From positions 55,267 through 119,266 of IMG/VR virus record IMGVR_UViG_3300033153_010139: DNA of 64,000 nucleotides; one strand, 5' to 3'. The position numbers were made by a program, and so were the translations under genes. The DNA comes from a virus. Position 1 is the first letter of the stretch, and the number at the start of each line of letters is the position of its first letter. The notes under the pieces were generated by a model, which ran no database searches, was not told the origin of the DNA, and was given only the letters and a program-made list of their open reading frames with translations. Below, one piece after another: positions 24,284-32,653 of the stretch.

Positions 24284-26647
24284 ATGGGCGAGCCTTACCT
24301 GAACGTTGTTGGCGTCGGAGACGCTCTGGAGTACCTGCGTCGCGTTCCCGACAGTTCCATCGACTCGTGCGTGGCGGACGCTCCGTACGGATTGGGCACG
24401 CCGCCGATACCGCAGGAGGTCATGTTCTTCTGGATGCGGGGCAAGGACTATAACGCCAAAGGCACCGGCTTCATGGAGGCGTCGTGGGACGCGTTCGTTC
24501 CGGGACCGCCGATCTGGAAAGAGGTCTACCGCGTTCTGAAGCCCGGCGCCTGGTGCCTGGTGTTCTTCGGCACGCGCACCTACGACTGGGGCGCGATGGC
24601 GATGCGGTTCGCCGGGTTCGAGGTGCAGGACTGCGCCTCTTGGATCTTCGGATCGGGCTTCCCCAAATCGCTGAACGTCTCGAAGGCCATCGACGCGCAC
24701 CTGGTCTCCGGCTACAGCGACTCCCATGCGCTGAAGCACGCGAACGACAACGTTCGCACCGGCGAGGGCCGGGAGCGCGCGAGCACGCACAACCGCGGAA
24801 TCTCAAGCCACGACGAGCGCGGCGGCAGGACCATTCGCGACGAGCCCGCGACTGAGGACGGCAAGCGCTGGCAGGGCTGGGGCACGGCAATGAAACCGGC
24901 CCAGGAGCTTGTCGCGATGGCGCGCAAGCCGTTCGACGGTACCTACGCCGAGCACGTGCTGGAGCACGGCACGGGCGCGTTGAACATCGACGCGAGTCGC
25001 ATTGCCGCCAGCGATCCGGTGAACTTCCAGTTCGGACCTTCCGAGAGCTTGGGGCATGGCTCGTTCAAGATGGCCGACTCGACGGACGCCAAACGCGCGA
25101 ACACGCTGTGGGAGAACACGCAGGGGAGGTGGCCAACGAACGTCCTCTTCCAGCACCTGCCCGAGTGCCAGCTGGTCGGCACGAAACGCGTGGCGACTGG
25201 AACGGCGGTGAAGCGGAATCTGCCACCCGAGGGCGCGAGCCGGCGGGTCGGCAACAAGGCACGCACGCAACGCGGCGATGACATTACCTACGCCGACGCG
25301 GACGGCAAAGAGGCCATCGAGGAATGGGACTGCGCGCCGGGTTGCCCGGTCGGCGAGCTAGATCGGCAGAGCGGCGTCAGCAGCTCAACCGGCGGTACCG
25401 GCGAGGCCAGCAAACGAACCGCGGGCAGCGGTAGCGTCTTCCAGCGCCCGAGTAACACGGGCGGATTTGGCGATACCGGCGGCGCCAGCAGGTTCTTTCT
25501 GACGCTGCCAGCGACGGTTGACCAATCGGGTTCTTCTATGCACGATGAAGCACAGGAGACGCTATGCAACGATCGTGCGAGCAGTGCGCCGGAACGTTCG
25601 ACGCCAGGCCGTCGGCAGTTGCACGAGGTTACGGGCGGTTCTGTACCAGGCAATGCGCCGGACTCGCGCGACGCGGTCGAGGGCGAGTTGACGCCTGGAG
25701 ATATTTCAGCAAGCGCGATGGGCGCTGGTACCGAAAATGGCGGGAACCCGGCTCGCGGAAGCTCCGCTCCCAGCTCGAAAACCGCTGGATCTGGGAGCAA
25801 GCGCACGGCGCTATCCCCGAGGGGCACGAAGTCCATCACCGGAACGGGCGCCAAACCGACAACACCCCCTCCAACCTCCAGCTCGTCACAGAAGCATGGC
25901 ACGACAACTATCACCAGCGACGACGAGAGGCGCACCGTAACAAGAACGGGCACGAGGAGAGACGCTGCCAGTGCTGCAAGCGATGGAAGCGCCTCAACCA
26001 CTTCAGCATTCGCCGGGCCGGAACCTACCATGGCTACTGCAAGCCCTGCGCCCGCCGGAAGCTCCAAGAGTGGCGTGCCGCGAACCGAGAACACCACAAC
26101 GCCTACATGCGAGCCTACCGTCGAAGACAAGCTCGCCTCTAGCCCCCGCTTCTTCTACCACGCGAAGGCGGCGAACAAGGAGCGCTGGTCCTACTGCCGC
26201 ACCTGCAAGATCGCGTTCCAGCACAGTCGCGAGCGCTTCAAGGAGCACGAAGCGCACAAGGACGAGGTCATCTCGCACCCAACTCAAAAGCCGCTCAAGC
26301 TCATGGAGTACCTGGTCCGGCTGGTCACGCAACCCGGCGGCGTCGTGCTTGATCCTTTCTGTGGTACCGGATCGACGCCGGTGGCAGCCAGACGGCTCGG
26401 GCTCAACTTCGTGACCTGTGACCTGGACGAGGACTACACGCACATCGCGCGCGCCAGGCTGGGGCAGATCGGTCGAGAGGCCGAGTCAGCGCTTACCTCC
26501 GGCGCCTACTTCTGCCCCGGCTGCAAGGCAAAGGGCGAGATCAAGCTGATCGCCCGGGAGGCCGTAGAGCGCATGCGCAAGCGCGGCAAGAAGACGACCT
26601 GCGTGAAGTGCATGGAGCGATACACCTACGAGGAGCTGGTCACGTGA
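24284..26647 (+). CDS. DNA N4/N6 methyltransferase with an in-frame HNH-bearing insert
   Basis: 787 residues. The N-terminal part has the SAM-dependent DNA methylase core: motif IV as ADAPYGLG (about 31-38), GAWCLVFFGTRTYDWGAM, KPAQELVAMARKPFDG and CPVGELDRQSG. The C-terminal part continues with RFFYHAKAANKERW, HPTQKPLKLMEYLVRL and DPFCGTGSTPVAARRLG. Between them residues 406-624 (25499-26155) are Ser/Thr/Pro/Gly-rich filler lying over an HNH gene in another frame. The flanks both encode RFF, so without the insert the protein would be a normal 568 residues. Whether the long form is active is unknown. Confidence 0.8.
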   Translation: MGEPYLNVVGVGDALEYLRRVPDSSIDSCVADAPYGLGTPPIPQEVMFFWMRGKDYNAKGTGFMEASWDAFVPGPPIWKEVYRVLKPGAWCLVFFGTRTYDWGAMAMRFAGFEVQDCASWIFGSGFPKSLNVSKAIDAHLVSGYSDSHALKHANDNVRTGEGRERASTHNRGISSHDERGGRTIRDEPATEDGKRWQGWGTAMKPAQELVAMARKPFDGTYAEHVLEHGTGALNIDASRIAASDPVNFQFGPSESLGHGSFKMADSTDAKRANTLWENTQGRWPTNVLFQHLPECQLVGTKRVATGTAVKRNLPPEGASRRVGNKARTQRGDDITYADADGKEAIEEWDCAPGCPVGELDRQSGVSSSTGGTGEASKRTAGSGSVFQRPSNTGGFGDTGGASRFFLTLPATVDQSGSSMHDEAQETLCNDRASSAPERSTPGRRQLHEVTGGSVPGNAPDSRDAVEGELTPGDISASAMGAGTENGGNPARGSSAPSSKTAGSGSKRTALSPRGTKSITGTGAKPTTPPPTSSSSQKHGTTTITSDDERRTVTRTGTRRDAASAASDGSASTTSAFAGPEPTMATASPAPAGSSKSGVPRTENTTTPTCEPTVEDKLASSPRFFYHAKAANKERWSYCRTCKIAFQHSRERFKEHEAHKDEVISHPTQKPLKLMEYLVRLVTQPGGVVLDPFCGTGSTPVAARRLGLNFVTCDLDEDYTHIARARLGQIGREAESALTSGAYFCPGCKAKGEIKLIAREAVERMRKRGKKTTCVKCMERYTYEELVT
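25564..26142 (+). CDS. HNH homing endonuclease embedded in the methyltransferase gene
   Basis: 192 residues in a frame different from the host gene, with its own SD (CAGGAG) before the ATG. Catalytic HNH core: EVHHRNGRQTDN, then PSNLQLVTEAWHDNYHQ. An N-terminal CEQCAGTFDARP with CTRQCAG and a C-terminal CQCCKRW with CKPCARR give two zinc-finger-like modules. Its TAG stop lies at 26140-26142, immediately before the methyltransferase sequence resumes. It probably spread by homing into the conserved methylase site. Confidence 0.85.
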   Translation: MQRSCEQCAGTFDARPSAVARGYGRFCTRQCAGLARRGRGRVDAWRYFSKRDGRWYRKWREPGSRKLRSQLENRWIWEQAHGAIPEGHEVHHRNGRQTDNTPSNLQLVTEAWHDNYHQRRREAHRNKNGHEERRCQCCKRWKRLNHFSIRRAGTYHGYCKPCARRKLQEWRAANREHHNAYMRAYRRRQARL

Positions 26648-26835
26648 GGCTGCGGTGTGAGGGTTGCGGTACGGAGAACTCCTACAGCGGGTGGCACGAG
26701 CATGGGACGCTGCCGGGCGCCGTACTCTGCACATGCTGCCACTACGCGAGCTGGCCGGAACCGTGCCCGTGCGGCGACTGCGGACCGGCGAACGCCATCG
26801 ACGCTCTTGGCGATCTTGTGAGGACCGGCGCGTGA
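26644..26835 (+). CDS. Mini zinc protein ending in SAVD-type motif
   Basis: 63 residues from an overlapping GTG. Two CxxC pairs (LRCEGCGTEN, LCTCCHY) and CPCGDCG suggest bound zinc. It ends PANAIDALGDLVRTGA, a clear member of the C-terminal motif family. Sits between two methyltransferases. Confidence 0.65.
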   Translation: MRLRCEGCGTENSYSGWHEHGTLPGAVLCTCCHYASWPEPCPCGDCGPANAIDALGDLVRTGA

Positions 26836-27599
26836 GGAAGCGGACAGAGGCTCAACGGACCGAGGCGCTTGAGACGGGGATTTACCACGGCAATGCTCTG
26901 CAGCTCCTCAAGCACCTGCCGCCGAACAGCATCGATCTGTTGCTTACGGACCCCCCGTACAACACGTCCAAGGCGAACAACTTCCACACGATGGGCCGCA
27001 CCGGCATCAACTTCTCGTGGGACGGCGGCTTCGACCAGGTCACGTGGCTGCGGCTCGCCGACCCGGCGCTCAGGCCCGGCGCCAACGTGGTGATCTGGAA
27101 CGACTGGAAAAACCTCGGGCTGATCGCCGCCGCGCTGGAGCAGCTGGGCTACGACATCAAGCGCGACATTTCCTGGTGGAAGAGTAATCCGATGCCGCGC
27201 AACATCAGGCGGTCGATGGTCCAGCGAAACGAGCACGGCTTTTGGGCCGTGAAGCGAGGAGCTAAGTGGACCTTCAACCCGGAGCCCGGTCGGCCATACG
27301 AAGACGGCGTGTATCGCTACCCGATCCCGCGCGGATCTTCCGGCGCGGGCCGCGAACGGCACGAGACGAAAAAACCGGACGACATGTTCCGGGCGATCAT
27401 CCGACTCTTGAGCAACCCGCTCGACCGGGTGCTTGATCCGTTCGTCGGCGGTGGCACAGCCGCGTACGCGGCAGAGGCCGAAGGGCGCAGACACATCAGC
27501 TTTGAGCTTTCGGCGAAGTGGTACGCCGAGGCGCGCATACACCTGCTGGGGGCTCCGTCGGTTTCGGCGGTAGACCAGCTCGCTCAGATCGCACTGTAG
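26832..27599 (+). CDS. DNA methyltransferase (DPPY class) with C-terminal SAVD motif
   Basis: 255 residues, overlapping GTG. TDPPYNTSKAN (about 37-47) is catalytic motif IV; DPFVGGGTAAYAAEAEGRRH (about 208-227) is the SAM-binding FxGxG motif, so the order is beta class (N6-adenine or N4-cytosine). The end SVSAVDQLAQIAL is added after the last expected helix of the fold, showing the motif grafted onto a known enzyme. It may modify phage DNA against host restriction. The recognition site is unknown. Confidence 0.85.
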   Translation: MRKRTEAQRTEALETGIYHGNALQLLKHLPPNSIDLLLTDPPYNTSKANNFHTMGRTGINFSWDGGFDQVTWLRLADPALRPGANVVIWNDWKNLGLIAAALEQLGYDIKRDISWWKSNPMPRNIRRSMVQRNEHGFWAVKRGAKWTFNPEPGRPYEDGVYRYPIPRGSSGAGRERHETKKPDDMFRAIIRLLSNPLDRVLDPFVGGGTAAYAAEAEGRRHISFELSAKWYAEARIHLLGAPSVSAVDQLAQIAL

Positions 27600-27610
27600 A
27601 GGCACCATCC

Positions 27611-28348
27611 GTGGACAACAACCGCCAGCTCATTCAGGAAATCGACATCAACGCCGTCATGGCGGCACTCCCCCATCTGCGCGATGCCCGTGGCAAGTTC
27701 ATCGGTATCGAGGCCAACATCGGCGCTGGAAAAACAGAGGCTTGCAACATGCTCTCGCGCATCCGGCAGGCGCACGACGGGCCGGCGATGGTCCTGTTCG
27801 AGCCGCTCATGGGCCGGTTCAAGGAGCTGCTCGGGCGCTACTACCAGGACCCGGCGCGCTGGGGTTTCACCTTCCAGATGCACGCGCTGCAAGCGCGGTT
27901 CCGGCAGCACACGCTCGCGGCCGAGCTGACCGCCAACGGCATCGACGTGGTGCAGGACCGCACGATCTACGCTGACGGGTGCTTCGGCATGACGGTCCGC
28001 GAAGACCACAACATGGACGAGGAGGAGTGGGGGATCTACGCCGACACGTTCGGGTGCATGAAGCGCAACCTGCGCTACCCGGACATCATCGTCTACCTCC
28101 GCACCGACCCCGAGACCTGCCATACGCGCATGAAGCGCCGCGCCCGTAGCGAGGAGGCTGGCGTGCCGCTCGACTACTTGCGGAGGATCCACGACAAGCA
28201 CGAGATGCTGGCCGCAGCGATGTCGCGCTACACGCGCGTTCTCATCGCGGACTGGGATGAGTACGGCGACATCGAGTCGCTGAACAGTAAGATCAACCGC
28301 GTCCTTCAGGAAGACCGACCTTTTCTTCGCGACTGGAACGGCGTATAG
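27611..28348 (+). CDS. Deoxynucleoside kinase
   Basis: 245 residues from a GTG. P-loop GIEANIGAGKT (about 33-43), VLFEPL (about 61-66), QDRTIYADGCFGMTV (the DRS-like motif, about 117-131) and an Arg-rich LID (RMKRRARSEE, about 176-185) are those of the dCK/dGK/Drosophila dNK family. It phosphorylates deoxynucleosides to monophosphates, feeding phage DNA synthesis together with the thymidine kinase at 28924. Confidence 0.82.
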   Translation: MDNNRQLIQEIDINAVMAALPHLRDARGKFIGIEANIGAGKTEACNMLSRIRQAHDGPAMVLFEPLMGRFKELLGRYYQDPARWGFTFQMHALQARFRQHTLAAELTANGIDVVQDRTIYADGCFGMTVREDHNMDEEEWGIYADTFGCMKRNLRYPDIIVYLRTDPETCHTRMKRRARSEEAGVPLDYLRRIHDKHEMLAAAMSRYTRVLIADWDEYGDIESLNSKINRVLQEDRPFLRDWNGV

Positions 28349-28357
28349 GAGGCCGAG

Positions 28358-28927
28358 ATGACCACGATCGTCCGCGGCGGGCACGTTCCCGTCATCTTCA
28401 CCTACCGACGCGTGACGAAGCGCCCGGAGATCAAGAGAAGCAAGAGCTTCATCGGCTGGAAGCGTATTGTCGGAACGCTCGTGCACCGGGCGCTCGAATG
28501 GGTCGAGGACTTGGCCTACGAGGCCAACGACGAGGTGCTCGACGCCGGGCGCGAAGAGTCTGTTCACTGGGCGCTGCAGGTCGATGACCCCTGGGGCCCG
28601 CACGAGAACGGGCAGCTGGTCGTGACCCGCGTCCCGGAGAATTTCCGCGGCGGCATGAACTTCGAGATGATCAGGATCGAGGAGCCGCAGACGGAGCAGG
28701 AGCAGGACGAGCGCGCCCGACGGCCCGCCAACTTCGAGCAGGCGCGCTCGCGCATGCGCGACATGATCCAGCGCGAGCAGCAGTTCGTGCCGCCACCGCC
28801 GCCTCAGCAGCCGCAGCCGCAGCGGCCGGAATTCGAGCAGCGGTTCGTGCAGCCGCCGCAGCAGGTACCGCAGTCTCCCGGCTTTGCCCCGCCGGCGCCG
28901 GGCGGCGACGGCAACGGGCGCTCGTGA
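28358..28927 (+). CDS. Protein with Pro/Gln-rich tail
   Basis: 189 residues with SD AGGAGG. The N-terminal 120 residues are folded and Trp-containing (FIGWKRIVGTLVHRALEWVE). The C terminus is low-complexity (QQFVPPPPPQQPQPQRPEFE). Lies between two nucleoside kinases but has no kinase motif. Function unknown. Confidence 0.55.
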   Translation: MTTIVRGGHVPVIFTYRRVTKRPEIKRSKSFIGWKRIVGTLVHRALEWVEDLAYEANDEVLDAGREESVHWALQVDDPWGPHENGQLVVTRVPENFRGGMNFEMIRIEEPQTEQEQDERARRPANFEQARSRMRDMIQREQQFVPPPPPQQPQPQRPEFEQRFVQPPQQVPQSPGFAPPAPGGDGNGRS

Positions 28928-29550
28928 GCCTGCGCAAGCTCCTTGTCGTCTTCGCCGGTCCCACCCACGCCGAGAAGTCCACCGGCGCCATCCAGGCAGC
29001 TGGCAGACTCAAGCGGCTCGGCAAGCGCGTGGTCCTGATCCGGCCCACGCAATCGATCAGGCCGCTCGACCCGAAGGACCCGGACCCGACGGAAGGGGAT
29101 CGGCCGGGGGCGCTCGTCACCAAGCGCGACGAGGAATGGCCCAGCATCGATCTTGAGTCGGCCGCCGACATCGTCGCGGCGTTCGAGGCGAGTGGTGGTG
29201 ACGTGCTCTGGCTCGACGAGCCGGGACTTTGGCCGGACGACCACCTGGCCATCCCCGCTGTTCGGCAGATCCGGCAGCGCGCGGACGTCATCGTCTCGAC
29301 CATCGTGACCGACTCCGAGGGCGAGCCGTTCCGCACGGCCCCGCCGTGGCTCTGGGCCGCCGCGGACGTGCCCTCCTGGCGCAAGGCCGACTGTGACGCC
29401 TGCGCGTCGTTCGGCACCGCGACCCGCTCGGTCTACATCGGCGATGCGCCCAAGGTCGGCCAGGTGAAGGTCGGGGGCGTCTCGGACTACGCCGCCTTCT
29501 GCCCCAACTGCGACATTCGTCGCGCAAGGGCCTGCGCACAGGCCGTTTAG
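28924..29550 (+). CDS. tdk: Thymidine kinase (type II)
   Basis: 208 residues, overlapping GTG. Walker A FAGPTHAEKST (about 10-20; the Lys and Ser/Thr are kept, though the usual MxSGKS is THAEKS), VLWLDEPGLW as Walker B (about 94-103), and a C-terminal Zn site formed by CDACAS and CPNCD, with the substrate loop VYIGDAPKVGQVKVGG. These fit the tetrameric bacterial/phage TdK fold. The altered P-loop residues are worth noting. Confidence 0.72.
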   Translation: MSLRKLLVVFAGPTHAEKSTGAIQAAGRLKRLGKRVVLIRPTQSIRPLDPKDPDPTEGDRPGALVTKRDEEWPSIDLESAADIVAAFEASGGDVLWLDEPGLWPDDHLAIPAVRQIRQRADVIVSTIVTDSEGEPFRTAPPWLWAAADVPSWRKADCDACASFGTATRSVYIGDAPKVGQVKVGGVSDYAAFCPNCDIRRARACAQAV

Positions 29551-29570
29551 GGCAATCTGATTTTGGGGTG

Positions 29571-29654
29571 TAGAACTTCCGGCCAGCGTTGTTGGCGGGG
29601 TTGGAGGGCTGAAATGGTCAGCTCGACAACCGACCCGGAGAAGCCGGGTAGAAC
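29571..29654 (+). promoter_or_regulatory. Composite leader: TAGAAC, conserved hairpin, TAGAAC
   Basis: TAGAAC (29571-29576), the conserved core GCCAGCGTTGTTGGC (29582-29596) followed by GGGGTTGGAG, then a perfect five-pair hairpin CCCGG-AGAAG-CCGGG directly abutting TAGAAC (29649-29654). SD GGAAGGAGG leads into the AAA+ gene at 29679. Nearly the same as 18103-18167. Confidence 0.5.
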
Positions 29655-29678
29655 AACAACCGGAAGGAGGCCCCACTC

Positions 29679-30809
29679 ATGAGCGGCTTCAACGATCTTG
29701 CCGAGCTGATTTGCGAGGACACCCCCGAGGAGGTGCCCGTATTCCTGAAGGGCCCGCCCGGGATCGGGAAGTCGGCGCTCTGTCAGGCCGTGTCGGCCGC
29801 CTTCGCCAAGAAGGCCGAGGCCGCGAACCGGACGTTCGCGTTCGATCGCTGGGAGCTGACGGTGCACCAGCCCGAGGATCTCTCGGGAATCCCGTTCGCC
29901 CACGACGGTTGGATGCGGTTCTGCCCGCCCGAGAGGCTGGCCCCGTTCTGCGCCGGCTCCGGCGTGAACGGCACCGACCCAATCGGTTGCCTGGTCTTCG
30001 AGGACGTCACTCACGCGAGCCAGGCCGTCAAGAACGGCATGCTGCAGCTCGTGCAAGAGCGCACGCTCGGTGCCCTGGTCCTGTCGCCAGACATCCGCAT
30101 TCTCATGACGGGCAACCGCACGAGCGACAAGGCCGGCGCTCGTGACCTGCTGTCGGCGTTGAAGAATCGCGTTCTCGTTCTCGACCTCCAGCCGAATCTC
30201 GAAGAGTGGATGCTCTGGGCCGGCTCGCGCGGGCTCCCCTCGGTGATCGGTGGGTTCCTGAGCTGGAAGCCAGGATCGTTCTCGACGCTGCCCAACAGCG
30301 AGTGCAAGGAGAACGGCCAGTTCGCCACGCCCCGGAGCTGGGCCAACGTCGGGGCCTGCTACAACAAGGTCTTCCGCAACGGCAGCACGGCCGCGGCTTA
30401 CAGCAAGCTGCTCCTGCAGACGTCGGGGCTGATCGGTCAGGGGCACGCGCACGAGTTCGTGGCCTTCGTCCGGCTCAAGGAGGAGTACCCCGACCCCAAG
30501 AAGATCCTGGACGACCCCGAGAACGCGCTGCCCAAGCCGCCGACCGAGGCCGACCGGGTGATCGCGCTCGTCACGGCGCTCGGCGACTACTCCGCGCACC
30601 ACCAGGAGAAGGACAAGGCGATCTACCTCAAGCTGCTGCTGGCGCTCTCGCACGTCTCCGGCAAGAACCGCGAAGGCTGCGCCGCAGGCGTCTCGGTCTT
30701 CCAGGCGTGCGGCGGCGATGTCGCCAAGCTCGTGGACGCTGCCGACAAGAACAAGAAGGATGGCCGGGTTCTGGCGGTGCTGAAGTTCTTCGCCGAGGCG
30801 ACCAAGTGA
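29679..30809 (+). CDS. MoxR-type AAA+ ATPase
   Basis: 376 residues. Walker A FLKGPPGIGKSALCQAV (about 22-38), Walker B CLVFEDVTHA (about 105-114), sensor I MTGNRTSDKAG (about 144-154) and an arginine finger region SALKNRVLVL. Such ATPases act with a VWA-domain partner, and one follows directly at 30806 with a 4-base overlap. The target of the pair is unknown. One of two such pairs in this phage; compare 56560. Confidence 0.82.
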   Translation: MSGFNDLAELICEDTPEEVPVFLKGPPGIGKSALCQAVSAAFAKKAEAANRTFAFDRWELTVHQPEDLSGIPFAHDGWMRFCPPERLAPFCAGSGVNGTDPIGCLVFEDVTHASQAVKNGMLQLVQERTLGALVLSPDIRILMTGNRTSDKAGARDLLSALKNRVLVLDLQPNLEEWMLWAGSRGLPSVIGGFLSWKPGSFSTLPNSECKENGQFATPRSWANVGACYNKVFRNGSTAAAYSKLLLQTSGLIGQGHAHEFVAFVRLKEEYPDPKKILDDPENALPKPPTEADRVIALVTALGDYSAHHQEKDKAIYLKLLLALSHVSGKNREGCAAGVSVFQACGGDVAKLVDAADKNKKDGRVLAVLKFFAEATK

Positions 30810-32095
30810 GCGCCAAGGCCAAGCCGGCGCTCGACGTTCGCTACGAGGTGGGTCTGGCGCGCACGCGGTGCGTCGCGCGCCTCCCCCTGATCGGGCGGAT
30901 CGTCATGCAGATGGCGCCTCGGGCCGCACGGCCCGAGGACGGGGTTTCGACGGCGGCGATCTCCCCCGACGGAACGGCGATCTTCAACCCCGACTACCTG
31001 GCGACGCTGAACAACAAGCAGCGGGCCGGCGTAGTTGCGCATGAGGCGTTCCACCCGGCGCTGCTGTTCTGGCAGCGCAAGGGTACGCGCAACATGCTGC
31101 TCGCGAACATCGCGCACGACCTGGTGATCAACCCCTACATCGAGGAGCTGTCCTGCGGCGAGATCGAGTTGCCGCCCGGCGCGTTGCTCGACCCCAAGTT
31201 CTACGGCATGGCGATGGAGGAGGTCTACACCTACCTCCAGAGGGGCGACCCGAACACGCCCGGAATGACCAACGTCAAGTGCAAGGGCGGCGGCGAGATC
31301 ACCGTGGACACCACGTCCGGCGGCGATCCCGGCGGCGACGGCAGCGGCATGGGCGGGAGCCTGTGGGGCGACTGCCGTCCCGACCTGTCCGACAGCAAGG
31401 ACGGCAAGAAGGCCGCGAAGGGCGACGCGTCAGCGCAGAAGAAGCTCGAAGGCCAGTGGAAGATGGCGCTCGCCGAAGCGGTGCAGCAGCACGAGGCTCG
31501 CAAGAGCCAAGGCAGGCTGCCGGCCGGACTCAAGCGCTACATCGACGAGCTGCTCCACCCCCAGCTCGACTGGACCGAGGAGCTGGCGCGCTGGTGCGGT
31601 GACAACGGGAAGCGCGAGAACTACTCGTTCCGGCGCCCGCACCGTTGGTCCTGCTCGCTCGGCACCGTGCTCCCCAGCCAGTGCCTCGGCGGATTCGCTG
31701 ACGTCGTGTTCCTGCTCGACACGTCCGGCTCCATGAGCAAGCACGAGATCAGCCGCGGCATGTCCGAGTGCGGTGGAATCCTCGAAGCCATGGGGTCCGA
31801 GATCCGCGTGTTGATCTGCGACGCTGACGTGCACGTGGACATGACCATCGAAGACGCGCTCGACGTCGAGATCAAGGGCGGCGGGGGGTCCAACTTCATC
31901 CCGGCCTTCGATCTGCTCGAAGAGAGCGGCTTCGACGGCGCGGTAATCGCCTTCACCGACGGAATGATCAGCGTGCCCCACGAGAAGCCGCCCTCCCTGA
32001 AGGGCTGCCTGTGGGTCACCACCGGCGACTACGATCCGCCGAGCGAAGGCGAATGGGGCGAGCACATCAAGATGCCGCCGGAGACCGACCAGTGA
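30806..32095 (+). CDS. VWA protein with metallopeptidase-like N domain (DUF2201 type)
   Basis: 429 residues, overlapping GTG. The N domain contains VVAHEAFHPALLFWQRKG: HEAFH is an HExxH zinc motif, in the typical DUF2201_N setting. A Gly/Ser/Asp-rich linker follows (about 170-210). The C domain is VWA-like with DTSGSMSKHE (MIDAS DxSxS, about 306-315) and AFTDGMISVP. Works with the AAA+ ATPase at 29679, by analogy with MoxR/VWA chaperone systems. Confidence 0.8.
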   Translation: MSAKAKPALDVRYEVGLARTRCVARLPLIGRIVMQMAPRAARPEDGVSTAAISPDGTAIFNPDYLATLNNKQRAGVVAHEAFHPALLFWQRKGTRNMLLANIAHDLVINPYIEELSCGEIELPPGALLDPKFYGMAMEEVYTYLQRGDPNTPGMTNVKCKGGGEITVDTTSGGDPGGDGSGMGGSLWGDCRPDLSDSKDGKKAAKGDASAQKKLEGQWKMALAEAVQQHEARKSQGRLPAGLKRYIDELLHPQLDWTEELARWCGDNGKRENYSFRRPHRWSCSLGTVLPSQCLGGFADVVFLLDTSGSMSKHEISRGMSECGGILEAMGSEIRVLICDADVHVDMTIEDALDVEIKGGGGSNFIPAFDLLEESGFDGAVIAFTDGMISVPHEKPPSLKGCLWVTTGDYDPPSEGEWGEHIKMPPETDQ

Positions 32096-32409
32096 GCGAG
32101 TGGGCGCCGGGCGACAGGGTAGCGGCCAAGCACGACTGCATCGGGCTCTACGCTCCCTACAGCGACGACCGGCGCTTCGAGATCGGCAACGTCAACACGT
32201 CCTACCCGGCGAGGCGCGGCGACACGGGCACAGTGGTCGAGTGGGCCCAGGGCTACTCCAAGGCCGGACCGACCGGGCACCCGAACGACATGTGGCGAGT
32301 CCGCTTCGAGATCCACGGGCTGTGGGCCGTCGGCCGGAACGGCATTAGGCCGGTGACCAAGCTCGAACGCCAGGGATACCGAACACCGCGGGGAGCGCGC
32401 GGTGCCTGA
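32092..32409 (+). CDS. Small beta-barrel-like protein
   Basis: 105 residues, overlapping GTG. WAPGDRVAAKHDC, then GDTGTVVEWAQGYS and WRVRFEIHGLW describe a KOW/SH3-like strand pattern similar to 20946, 33655 and 33900. Function unknown. Confidence 0.6.
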   Translation: MSEWAPGDRVAAKHDCIGLYAPYSDDRRFEIGNVNTSYPARRGDTGTVVEWAQGYSKAGPTGHPNDMWRVRFEIHGLWAVGRNGIRPVTKLERQGYRTPRGARGA

Positions 32410-32653
32410 GCTGGAAGGAACCCACATCCGCTTTGTCTCGGCGCCGCCCAAGCCCAAGACGGCGGTCTGGTGGGTAGTGAACAAGCACGACGACGTTCAA
32501 CTCGGATGCGTGGGCTGGTTTGGCAGGTGGCGCAAGTACGCCTTCTACCCCAAGCCGGACACGGTCTACGAGCAGGTCTGTCTGCGGGAAATCGCGGACT
32601 TCTGCGAAACCGCTACCCGGGAGCACAGGAAGAGGTCCAGTGACGAAGCGTAA
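32402..32653 (+). CDS. Small conserved-looking protein
   Basis: 83 residues from a GTG eight bases inside the previous gene. Beta-rich (THIRFVSAPPKPKTAVWWVV, LGCVGWFGRWRKYAFYPKPD) with a C-terminal helix. It resembles small phage proteins that wrap a Trp-rich sheet. No function assignable. Confidence 0.55.
   Translation: MPELEGTHIRFVSAPPKPKTAVWWVVNKHDDVQLGCVGWFGRWRKYAFYPKPDTVYEQVCLREIADFCETATREHRKRSSDEA

Noticed and set aside
25499-26155. Group I intron in the methyltransferase gene
   Set aside because: No intron core elements seen, and no junction obeys the U-end/G-end rule while restoring the RFFYHAK sequence. Left as an insertion.
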